The position numbers and the translations under genes are program-made. Shown piece by piece: positions 34,006-43,935 of a DNA stretch of 64,000 nucleotides; positions within the stretch are counted from its first letter, which is position 1, and every line of letters starts with the position of its first letter. The notes beneath the pieces were generated by a model. It ran no database searches and was not told the DNA's origin. It saw only the letters and a list, made by a program, of their open reading frames with translations. The stretch is taken from assembly GCA_022385805.1 (NCBI GenBank), contig MU277695.1:279668-343667 (forward strand). The letters are read 5' to 3'. This DNA is from Pilatotrama ljubarskyi (taxonomy: Eukaryota; Basidiomycota; Agaricomycetes; Polyporales; Polyporaceae).

Positions 34006-34952
34006 TATACATAATTTCGCGTAATACAGGTAGTTCTACAATCCGAGTGGCGCTATTCACACGAGTATGTTACGAGGGCCGGAGTGTATTGTTGCGACTT
34101 ACCTACGCACAGTCTTTTCAGGTATCAAGTGCGCTTCTGTGTCTCGTCCTGTTTCATCGGAGTCTATAAGCTCCGAGTTAGATTGCATTTATCCGAAGAA
34201 CAATGGGTGACGAGCCGGTGTATGTGGTACCTACACAGCGGGCATCCTATGAATCCCATGTTCTGTGTCAGGTACAACACAGCCGCGAGAGTACGTGGCC
34301 TTGTGGGCTGATCAGACCGGATATGAGGGAAACACTGAGTCTCGTTGCCTCAACTTACAGTCACTGCCAAGTCACTTATCCTGGGACAAGGAAAAGCGGA
34401 GAACTGCAGTGGGGTTCCCGATCGTAGCATTCTAGGGGCATACCAGGGGCTTCAGACGCGATAGGCAGGTCGATACGGACATGTTGACAATCGCGCCGCT
34501 CCGGTCACCTCTTCTCTCTTTGTGTCATTTCTTGAGAAGGAAAAGGCAATGAGGAACGCGAGAGTCCCGAGTCGGCGGCGAGCACGCGCTTAGCCTGAGT
34601 GGGCGACTTGCCGCTGGATGCCATCGAGTCTTTTGAGTGAACAAGGCGTCAGCAGTCATGCATGTTCTCATAGCTTGCTATGGAATGATGCGCGACTAGC
34701 ATCTGTGGTGTCGCCTCCAGAGCTGGCATCTCCCGCTGAGCCGACGAGGGCGACCGACTCACCGAGGAGCGCGCATATCTTTGTGTCCACGTGATCGTGG
34801 TGTCTCGCGCCAAGGTCATAGCGCGACGTTGTGCCGACAACAACGAGCAGGATCAAGAGGCAACACAAGGCAGCTGGGCTTTGCAGACCTCTGTACTGGG
34901 ACACTGTGAACGTTATCGCGGACTCTCTTGGGCTCCACTGCTGTCAATCACC
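34006..34952. other. Spacer between kinase copies A and B with relic sequence
   Basis: This 947-bp spacer contains the degraded fragment at about 34340-34480 that resembles the 31,800-31,966 relic (a shared CAGACGCGATAGGCA string is visible) and the dyad motif at 34787-34800. No intact gene is seen. Confidence 0.4.
34787..34800 (+). promoter_or_regulatory. Array dyad motif, copy upstream of kinase B
   Basis: CCACGTGATCGTGG, 152 bp upstream of the kinase B start; a perfect inverted repeat CCACG-N4-CGTGG. Confidence 0.55.
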
Positions 34953-36559
34953 ATGCTCAGTTCGAATACGATGACGCCACCGCCCGATCCTGCGGCGGCG
35001 GAGCCAGCACTCCCTGATGTCAGTCAGAGCTCCCGTATCCCCCTTTACGAAGACTGACAGCATACCTATCGCCAGATTCCATGCAAAGTTGAAGACTTCG
35101 GGGCTTATGGAGTCCCAACGAAGGAAGAGCTGGTACATTTCTGGGATGCCTGTCGACCCTGGCTCGCCAAACAAGGCATCCACCTCTACGCATTGTGCTG
35201 TCTGAAGAACTACGGGCCGCACCGCGTGCGGGCCAAGTTCTGGACTCGACCCTCGACTTCCAGCTCTGCCCCCCTTCCTTATGCTACACTCATGGAAGAG
35301 GAATTGGTCAACTCCCGAATCTCGCCTTCGATCGTGAGTGGCGTCTCTTCGCTGCCAGACTGGTGGGGTTGATGCTGAGTATGTATTCAGTCTCGGGTTG
35401 TCCCTGCACAAGACTTGGAGCACAGGAACGTCATGCTCAAGCTCGTGGACTACGGATCCTCTGAACACCAAGCATATCGGCGCATCATGCAAACGGCGTC
35501 ATCTTTCCGAGTCACCAACAGCGCCGACTTCCCTTGTGTCCTTCCTCCATTGGCCGTTCTTGAGACCTCTCGAGACTTCTCCTTCATCGTACTGCCAATG
35601 TGAGCTCTAAACTTCACGTGACGTGTCTGTGATAATCACAATCATAGGTGGGGCTCTCCCATACACATCGAAGGCATGTCAACGGTCGGTGAAGTGTTAG
35701 ACTTCATTGAGTGCATGTTACGTGTATGTGATATTGTCTCATACTTAGCTGGGTTCTCACGACATTGTCAGGGTTTGAGTTACCTACACGACCTGCGTAT
35801 CGTGCATCGGGTACGTCTCGCTCATGTGCAGAATCCAGGTTACACTCATCGCTCTCAACAGGATATCTGTGAATACAACATGGTAGTCAATTTCCATAGT
35901 CCCGGAGTCAAGGACGATCAGTATCCCGAGCTATTGCGTAAGCACCGCCATAGCAACGAGGTGCTGTATGCACTCATGGACTACGACCAATCGCTCGTAC
36001 TCCCTCAAGACACTTCCCTCACCGGCTGCCGACGACCAGCGACGGAAGCCAAGACGGGTAACTGGTTGTACAAACCTGACGATATAAACCTTGGCGAACC
36101 GTACTACAACCCATTCGCTTATGACGTTGGCACGATGGGGTTCATGTTCCGGAAATACTTTGTGGTATGTCGGCGTGATCTCCTGCTTACGACCAGAACT
36201 GACCTGTCGCGTAGGAGGCGGTAGCAGCGATGCCTAGTCTGGCCGCACTCTTTGACCGTTTGACAGACTACCGTCTCTCCCACCGGCTTACGGCCAAAGA
36301 GGCGCTACTGTTCGTCGACACGGTGAAATCGGCGGTTTCTCATGACACACTGAAGATACAAGTCGTGCTGGAGCCGAGTTATGAGGCCATGTGCGCCACT
36401 GACACTTACTGGTCCAAGTTGTCACCAGAGGATCAGTCGTCTTGGGGTTGTTTCCGTACTCCCCAGAGACCGTTTCTTCAGCGGGCTCTGGACTGTATCA
36501 CCGACTTCCCCATGGGATGGGAGGTCGTCAGATTTGTGCGACACATCCTGCGAATGTAG
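34953..36559 (+). CDS. Divergent protein-kinase-like protein, copy B
   Basis: Same family and gene structure as copy A: exons 34953-35018, 35076-35333, 35391-35599, 35648-35723, 35772-35810, 35862-36164, 36215-36559. Key segments are YGVPTKEELVHFWDACRPWL, NVMLKLVDYG, FIVLPMWGSP, GLSYLHDLRIVHR then DICEYNMVVN, YALMDYDQSLVLPQD, CRRPATEA, YNPFAYDVGTMGFMF and LAALFDRLTDYRLSHRLTAK. The last two exons are 303 and 345 nt, the same as in copies A and C. A valine replaces alanine before the HRD triad (IVHRD), a mild change. The reading frame is intact. It belongs to the DYD subgroup with A and C. Confidence 0.75.
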
Positions 36560-37196
36560 CGTCAGTACGCACCCTATTAGAGAGCAAGAAGCTAGACCAG
36601 GAAACTACCATTGGGCGGTACAGTCAATTCCGAGGTCGGAGGCACGGTACTGACGTCCGGAAAGTTGTTGTCTGGATCGTCTGAATCTATTGAGCTTTCG
36701 CCCGAACTGTGTTACGTTAGATTGCAGGCCGATAGCACAAGCTCAAGGCGTACTGATTGAGGTATGATTCTGCCCGATGGACTAAGCAGGTGCGGCCTGA
36801 GGCCTTGCGGTCCCGACTATTCGTTCCTTGTACCCAGGGCTGGAATGGGCGCAACCGCTGGAAGCGCTGAGTGCTCCGGGTGTATTGACGGCACAACCTC
36901 TTAATGCGAGTGAGCCCCGGAAAGTTTGCTGACGGTCTATCAGCGTTGGCGATGGCCCATGGATGTAGCAGTCTCACCGTACAGAACTGTACTTCAAGCG
37001 GTTTGAGGGGCTGACCACGTGACCGTGGTGTCACCTCCCAGCGCGCCTGCTGGGAGGCTGTACCCAGCACGCACGTTCAGGTTGAGCGTGGACTCGCTTC
37101 CAGAGTGACCCGGCCGCGCACTCTTTGCTGTGTATCCTCTGAGCTAGCGCCTGGAACACACATGAACACTTTGCTTTGCGTATTGGAACTAGTTCG
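36560..37196. other. Spacer between kinase copies B and C
   Basis: A 637-bp spacer. Around 36780-36835 it shares GACTAAGCAGGT and TTCCTTGTACCCA blocks with the 31,285-31,350 region, in the same order and similar spacing. It carries the dyad motif at 37015-37028. No gene is seen. Confidence 0.4.
37015..37028 (+). promoter_or_regulatory. Array dyad motif, copy upstream of kinase C
   Basis: CCACGTGACCGTGG, 168 bp upstream of the kinase C start; inverted half-sites CCACG and CGTGG around TGAC. Confidence 0.55.
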
Positions 37197-38797
37197 ATGA
37201 TGACGCCACTTCAACCATCCCAGTCCGCCACTGCGGATCCACAGCTCCCGGATGTTCGTTACGTTATGCGCAACGTTCTGTTTGTCCTGAGTGTTGACGA
37301 CGGATTGATTCCAGGTTCCGTGCAGAGTGAACGACTTCGGTCTAGTTGGGATTCCCGACCATTACCAGATGAACGAATTCTGGGATGCCTGCCAGACCTG
37401 GCTGGCCGATCGGGGTATTCATTTGTACGAGCGACGCCTCGAAGACCCGCGGCAACAATCAATGCCGCGGTATTGGACCTCACCTCCATTCTCCAATACT
37501 GCGTCACTCCCGTACGGGAGTCTCATAGACGGGCAAGAAGAGCGAGAGCACCGGTCTCGAATCCTCTATGCGGGTGTAAGTCGCACACCCAACACCTGCG
37601 GCCAGAATCCTGCTCACATCCACTACAGACCCGACTTGCCTATGCGCAGGACACAACGAAGAGAGACCTGATAATCAAACTTGTGGACAATGGATCTGTA
37701 GAGCATGAGACATATCAGCTCTTACTACAGGACATGTCGGTGTTCAACGATACCGCCGAATTTCCGTGTGTTCTTCCTGCGCTCGACATTCTGAGTACAC
37801 CCTATGAGTACTCCTTTGTTGTCATGCCGATGTGAGCAACAATCCTCCATCTAAGGATATCTAACTTGAACCCAGCAGGTGGGGCTCTCCTGTACACCTT
37901 GACGACTTGGAAACCGTAGAAGAAGTACTGAGGTTCATCAAGTGCAGCCTGAGGGTAAGTGCAGAATGCGTGTCCCTCTAGCATATCTCACATTCCAGCA
38001 GGGACTGCAGTACTTGCATCGGCATCGAATCGCCCATCGAGTGCGTCGAGTGCTGCGACTCACCGTCTTCATACATCATCCGCTGATATTGACTGTCAGG
38101 ATCTGTGCGAGAACAATATCGTAGTTAATGGCTACAGTCCGAGCGTCAAGGGCGAAGAGTTCGCCGATCGCTTGCGCGAATATCGCCGCCACAACGAGAC
38201 GTTCTATGCGCTCATAGATTACGATCAGTCCCTCATATTGCCTCCAAACGTCTCCCTAAGAGACTGTCGTCGACCCGCTGCGGAGGCATGGATCGGTGCA
38301 AACCCCTTCAAGCCTTCGGACATCAACCTTGGACAGCCTCACTATAATCCATTCGCCTACGACGTGGCCGCGTTGGGCCTCCTATTCCGCTATTATTTTG
38401 CGGTGAGTTGTCCAGCTGGGTGGACAAACCAGGAACCTGACTCGATATACAGGAAGCAGTGCCGGCGTTGCCTGGTCTCGCGGCACTCTTCGACCGCATG
38501 ACCGATCACTCCCCCTCGCGTCGTCTAACGGCTGAAGAAGCACTCGTGTTCCTGGACGAATTGACCATGACGAAACCTCTCGAAACACTCAAGATGCACC
38601 TGGTTATGAAGCCGAGTGCCGAAGCGATGATCCTCACCGATACCTATTGGAACAAGCTGTCTCCCGAAGAGCAGTTGCTGTGGGGCAAGTACCGTACGCC
38701 TTCGCGTTCGCTGCTGGCACGGGTGTTGGATTGGGTCACAGATTACCCGATAGGCTGGACGATTGTTTGTTTCGTACGCCGCGCTTTGCAAATATAA
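37197..38797 (+). CDS. Divergent protein-kinase-like protein, copy C
   Basis: Third tandem copy. Exons approximately 37197-37253, 37314-37575, 37629-37831, 37879-37954, 38003-38040, 38100-38402, 38453-38797. Diagnostic segments: VGIPDHYQMNEFWDACQTWL, LIIKLVDNGSVEHETYQ, FVVMPMWGSP, GLQYLHRHRIAHR then DLCENNIVVN, YALIDYDQSLILPPN, CRRPAAEAW, YNPFAYDVAALGLLFRYYF, LAALFDRMTDHSPSRRLTAE. HRD and the following Asn are kept, DFG is DYD. The gene is followed 484 bp downstream on the same strand by an uncharacterised gene (39282-40254), an arrangement repeated in mirror image after copy D. No frame break was found. Confidence 0.75.
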
Positions 38798-39281
38798 TTC
38801 ACGCGCGTTTCCCGATAATATTTCAGATTTTAATGACTCTATGTTCCTCTCTAGGAAGGGCTCGACTCGAACAACCAGGTACGAGCGAATCCGTTCTAGT
38901 GGAAGAAGCTCACTCCGTCGCATCTCTCCGAAGAATAACAGAACACAAATTGGTCTATGTGGTTCCCAAGTACCGGCCGCTGGTGACCTAACGTTGGGAA
39001 ACTCCGCTGGACACTGTCGGCTTCTTGAGCGGCGTCGTGAGTGACCGCTCAATGGCTGACTGAATCCCCGGCCTCGTGGTCTCCACCGTGGCAGCCCAGA
39101 TGTGCGTTCGTCTGCAGGCGTTTCCTCTCCCTACAGCCTCCCAGATCTCGGCAGTCGACAGATATAAAAGGTTGGTGAAGGCGCCCCTTGGTCTGCAGCG
39201 CAGCTTCTCCCCGCCTTCCACTTGTCTCCCACTCGGAGCTACTCGCACACCCTCAGCCACTGAGCAGTGAGACTCGTTGGT
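38798..39281. other. Spacer between kinase C and the downstream unknown gene
   Basis: A 484-bp spacer with no gene. A TATA-like string (GATATAAAAGG) occurs near 39161, about 115 bp before the next start codon, and may be the core promoter of that gene. The array dyad motif is absent here. Confidence 0.35.
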
Positions 39282-40254
39282 ATGTATAATACCATTACAG
39301 CTCGCGATCGTCGCGATGGCCCCGTGACCCCGACCCCACCTCCTGGACGCGAGGACACTGCTGGTCTCAGCTTCAAGGCAAGTTGCTCCCTCCTAAAGGG
39401 CGTGCTCTTTGCTGATCACAAGTCTAGATTGGACAGCCGGTCAAACTCTTGTACACCTTGAACGATCAGTTCGTCCGCGGAGACATTGTCGAGATCTACA
39501 ATTATGAACCTCAGCCGCAGAGTGCCACCACCGTAGGTATACAAGGCTGTTTCGAGGATACTCCTTCCCAGACACTGAACGGTCCCGCTCAAGCGTCCGG
39601 GGCAGTCCTCAGAATGGACTATTAAAACGGACGCCAATACCGTGTACAGGTTCCAGAAGCAAGTGGTGACCAACCACGATACCGAGGTCATCAGCGACGC
39701 CTCTGGCGCCCTAGCTGTGCATCATTCCTCCCTCGCTCTCTCGCCGAACGGCCAGCCCGCTGGTATACAATATATGGCCGAAACCAAGGTAAGTTATAGC
39801 TCCCCAGTAGGGATCAGTGACTCTTCTGTCGCCTGCGTTGCTCATGCCGTGGTCTGTCGCCCGCAGGTCTATACCCTCCGTGCCATTGAGACCACGCCGA
39901 GTAGTCGTCAACCTAAGTACATTGTTCCGGCTGGAACACAAGGCCGCATCCTGAAGTTTACTACCCGCTCTGTAAGTTCGAACCATCCCGATTTTCCGCA
40001 GTTCGCGCTGTCTAACTCTACGCCCTACTCAATAGGGAGGGCCGCGTTATGCCAAACTTGATACTGTCGACCCGAAGAAGCGCTATTATATGGTGCAATT
40101 CAAGCTGCGGCAAGCGCGATGGGAGACGATACCCTGCGTCCAGAAGAAGGAACACTCCAACTTCCGGGCGCTCACTGCTGAAGAGAAAGCGGAATACGAC
40201 GCCTACCTCGCGAAGCGCCTTCCAGCGCCCAAGTTCGTAGACTGGGACGCGTGA
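39282..40254 (+). CDS. Uncharacterised protein 1 of a two-member local family
   Basis: No family recognised. Five exons give 218 aa: 39282-39377, 39428-39532, 39657-39788, 39867-39971, 40036-40254. The first intron is GC-AG (GCAAGT). Visible features are a GQPVKLLYTLNDQFVRGDIV segment and a later YIVPAGTQGRILKFTTR plus YYMVQFKLRQARWETIPC pair, a beta-rich pattern reminiscent of KOW or SH3-like barrels (speculative), then a charged tail (LTAEEKAEYDAYLAKRLP). There is no signal peptide or membrane segment. The gene at 47256-48482 on the minus strand is a diverged paralogue: YYMVQFKLRQARWETIPC matches AYLVYFPLEIRTVRWVEC and VPAGTQGRI matches IPDGACGQI. Each lies directly downstream of a kinase-like gene. 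Confidence 0.65.
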
Positions 40255-41082
40255 AAACGTAGGCACCTCCAGCGATACAAGCTGGCTTGGCTATTTGAAT
40301 CCTGTTCCTGCCGTAACCGCGCATTGTGATATATCCGCTTGTGTCGATGAACTTCAAGTTCTTCTACTATTCACGCGGTTTCGAGCACCTTATATGCGAC
40401 GTCAACCCGCGACGCGAGCTCACTATATTGCAGCACCGCTAAGCGATGACGAGTGCCGCGTAGCAGCACACCAGACGCATGAACGGCCTGTATGGCTCGT
40501 TGCGTATGATTCGAACCCCAAGTGATGCTTGACCTGACTACCGTCGTCGGATTACGTCGTCCAGCATGGGTACATTCTGGCTGGCTGGTGCTGATCCCCG
40601 CGAGCACTGACCTAGCCAATAAAGTAAGCGCAGTGCTCGAGAAACGCAGCATTAAGATGCATTGTGAGAAGTCAACTGGCTCGGAGGGTAGTACTGGCGA
40701 TGTGTCGGCGGAGCCTTGTAGCTCGCCGCGAGGGATATAGCACGACGGTTGGGCGCGAGCGGACGCGGTAGACGTTCGTGGCACCCGCTTGGCCTCCGAC
40801 TTTACGACGCGCAGTTGTGACAGTGGCGTTCCTCCGACTGCAGCCCGTCGCGAGTCCTCTCCTCGATCCAAACTCGGACTCGTGGTATAATAGCTTGGCC
40901 GGTGGCCCGGTGCTTTGGCGCCAGACCCGACCACGTGGGATGACGCGGGGCTGCGGGTACGAGCGCCTGGAGGAACCAAGACAAGGCAGGCCTGGAGACG
41001 GAGCACTCCATCTACTCTTGCCTCCGTTCCCCCACCATCCAACCTCTCACTCCGATAGAACCACATTCGACGCAGACTTATA
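40255..41082. other. Intergenic, upstream of the PP2C gene
   Basis: An 828-bp spacer without a gene I can support. A 318-codon open frame on the minus strand (40371-41327) runs into PP2C exons and shows no motif, so I treat it as a shadow. A CCACGTGG palindrome lies near 40930 but lacks the 4-base spacer of the array dyad. Confidence 0.35.
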
Positions 41083-42428
41083 ATGGCCTCAAGCATTTCC
41101 GAAGGATCTTGTAAGTTTCCACCAGTACACGCTGTTCTTCCGACGCTGAACGCGATGGCCTCTTGTTGATCAGCTCGAGGTGGCTCACGGTTCGTACACG
41201 GCCCAGCACCCTCTACGTGCTTCGCTTTCTCACATGAAACTTGTAGAAACTCCACTGAACAGCAACTGCCGCCATCTCTGTCTTTCAAGTGCGCGGTCAC
41301 AGACTCCAAGGGACCCAGGCGGACCATGGAGGATGCGCACTCGATCGTCGTTCCGTTTGGTGGCGTCCGGGGGCAAGGGTTCTTTGCAATATTCGACGGT
41401 CACGCCGGAAAGCATGCTGCAGAGTGGTGTGGGCAGAACTTCGCAACGGTACGACGCTTCGAGCTGCATCCCGTGCCCCACTTTGCCTACAGCGCCACTT
41501 TAGTGCCTTTTGAACGCCCTCCACAAGAACAAGAGCGCGAGTGTCCCCGATATACTGAATCAGACGTTCCATGACGTCGACATGAACCTGTCCAGACTTT
41601 CTGAGGAGTCCGATGGCAAGATGCATTCTGGATGCACGGCGGTCACGGCGTTCCTGCGCCTCGAGGACGAGAGCGGAGGGCAGTCCTTCCTTCCGCCGGA
41701 CTTCGAGCCCCTTCTCCCAAGCGTGTCCGGCCTGTCGAATGATGTTGGAAACGGCGACGGAGAGCCGTCGAAGAAGAGCACCTCGAGTAAGCTCATGCAT
41801 GCTATCAAGAGCTTGGGTAGCGTGTCTTCACACTCTGCTACGTCTACCGACGCAGACGACTCGCAGAACAAGCAGTCTCCTTCGACAGAGCAGGCGATTG
41901 TACCTCCGGCGGACGTCCGCCGGGTGTTGTACTGCGCGAATGCGGGCGATGCTCGTGGCGTTCTGTGTCGGGCGGGCAGGGCCGTCCGGCTCACGTACGA
42001 TCACAAGGGAACGGACAAGCAAGAGGCAAAGCGCATCATGGACGCAGGAGGCTTTGTGATGAGCGGACGCGTCAATGGCGTGTTGAACGTCACCCGCAGC
42101 CTGGGCGACTCGTCGATGAAGGAGTTCGTCGTCGGCTCCCCTTACACTACCGAGACCGAGCTTAGCGAGGAGGACGAGTTCCTGATCCTGGCGTGTGATG
42201 GGGTACGTGTCTTCATGTGGTCATCATCTGTGTTGCCTTCTCAACTCCCATCAGCTCTGGGATGTCGTGAGCGATCAAGCTGCGGTGGAACTGGTTCGCG
42301 GGATCGCAGACCCGCGCAAAGCGGCAGAGGAGCTGCTCGACCACGCCTATCGCAACTACTCTTCGGATAACGTCACCGTGCTCGTGGTTCGCTTCCGGGA
42401 CCCCCCAGAGAACGTCCGGGCGAACTGA
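41083..42428 (+). CDS. PP2C-type (PPM) serine/threonine protein phosphatase
   Basis: Metal-dependent phosphatase. Four exons: 41083-41110, 41174-41448, 41504-42202, 42255-42428, about 390 aa. Conserved metal and phosphate-binding motifs are all present in order: GPRRTMEDAHSIVVPF, FFAIFDGHAGKHAAEW (DGxxG), SGCTAVTAFL, CANAGDARGVLCR, TYDHKGTDKQEAKRI, GVLNVTRSLGDSSMKEFV, FLILACDGLWDVVSDQ and the C-terminal NYSSDNVTVLVVRF. A Ser-rich insertion of about 90 residues (SSKLMHAIKSLGSVSSHSA) separates the early and middle motifs; it is longer than usual but in frame. No targeting signal is obvious. Substrates are unknown. It is expected to be active because every catalytic Asp is kept. Confidence 0.92.
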
Positions 42429-43935
42429 CGGCGTCGATATCGGGGCTCTGTCCTCGTGACTCTGTGCGTCTATCACCGGGTTCCCATCCATCCGGCGTGT
42501 GAGGCTGAAGCTGGAGCGCATGAATAGGCTCCGGAGAGTCGCACGTCGCTTCTTGTACAAGCTGCCGCCCAAGTCCACCTCGCCCATCATTCACGGATGA
42601 AGAACCGCCATACCCGACCGCTCTCGTCGCAACTTGTGCCCTCGGCCTCGACAGTTTTTCTTTGGGGTTTCATCATGCGCGCGTCTCTTTTCTCGCATCA
42701 CATAGCAACAAACACTCTGTATCATACGTGGTATCATATAAAGTCCGTCCTGATCTGTAGCGTTGACCGCGGGACTTCTGCCAGAATGTAACATCCAAGT
42801 AGCCCTGTTCCACCATCTGTCTGCTCAAGCCCCGGCGCTGTGCTTTGATTCAAAGTAGTGTAATGTGGGCCGAAGAGCAGAGCCTTGAAGAGACTCCGCA
42901 GGACTTCCTGTGAATGCGCCCCTTGCGGTGATCTGGCGTACGGACGCGCATCGCCGAGCAGGGGCGTGTCTTCACAAAAGCATGCTCGAAAACGCAGGCG
43001 GCACCAAGAAGTCGTCGAAATGCGGCTGAACGGGGTGCTATGCAGTATATACTCCCCAGGCCTACCTGAGGCTAAACTCGCTCCACTTGTGGGTGATTAT
43101 GGGTCCAGCCGACAGCCCCGCGGTCCGGCCGCTTGCCACATTGCCGAGAGTGATTATCGTCTGGTCGGCATGTATGACAGTGTGCCATCCGAGAGCAAGC
43201 ATTATCACAGCTGCCCTGTTCCGGCAGGAGCCATCCTGGGCCTGACCATTGTTGTTGACCTGGAGATCCTGCAGGAACTGGGACTGTGGGTAGCGAGGCT
43301 CACGATGGTTCGTCACATCACTGACCGTTACCGTGCGGGATTGACCAACTACCGTATAGCGGTCTTCTCGGGGGGTCTTGACGAGATAGTGGATGCCAGA
43401 TGTCTCATAGGACAGAACAAGGCATCGGTGAGAGCCGGCTATCACAGGCATGTCAGGGTAACTCATGGGAGAGCGAGCACGCCGACAACTCAGCGGGCTG
43501 GAGATAGAAACAGCCTCTCCTTCGAAGCCCTCATTGATGATTGCTTGCTTTCGACCTGACCGGGAAGGAAAGAAAGAAAGGAAGATGGGACTTCCACTCG
43601 TCGCTCGCGTGGTCGAGGGAGGTGTGAATAGACGCCGGGTAGAAGCGCGCGCCTACGACGTCATCGCCATTTTGTGCTGGAGCGTGCGTGTCTTGGCACG
43701 AGCCCGCGTCGAGCGTGTTCGAGCAGCCTCAGCCTCAGCCGGTGCAACACCGACACCGCCCTCGCCCTCGCCGGCTCTTTCTTGTACTCCCATCTGCTCT
43801 GCCATCTCTCGCTGTTACCCGCTCGCCCCTGTCGCGGTCTTGTTCTTCACGACTTCCTCGGAGCGCTTTAACGATACCCTCGAACCAAGCGTTGCACGAA
43901 TATCACGACTCTTGACGGTGTAGAGCATCCTTGAC
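42429..43935. other. Intergenic between PP2C and PNS1-like genes
   Basis: A 1.5-kb region. Overlapping open frames at 42885-43559 (+) and 43062-43466 (-) have no recognisable motif and no splice-linked extension, so I leave both uncalled. The last 250 bp before 43936 are C/T-rich, as fungal promoters and 5' UTRs often are. Confidence 0.35.

Noticed and set aside
40500..40560. tRNA-like B-box (GGTTCGAATC on the minus strand)
   Set aside because: Flanking sequence does not fold into a cloverleaf, and no A-box at the right distance was found.
40925..40940. CCACGTGG near the PP2C promoter as a further array dyad
   Set aside because: It lacks the four-base spacer between the half-sites and is a plain G-box palindrome.
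40371..41327. 318-codon minus-strand open frame between unknown gene 1 and PP2C
   Set aside because: It overlaps PP2C exons on the other strand and has no motifs, splice context or hydrophobic pattern.
42885..43559. 224-codon open frame between PP2C and PNS1-like genes
   Set aside because: No recognisable domain, no start context or splice-linked exons, and an equally long frame on the opposite strand. Left as uncalled intergenic sequence.
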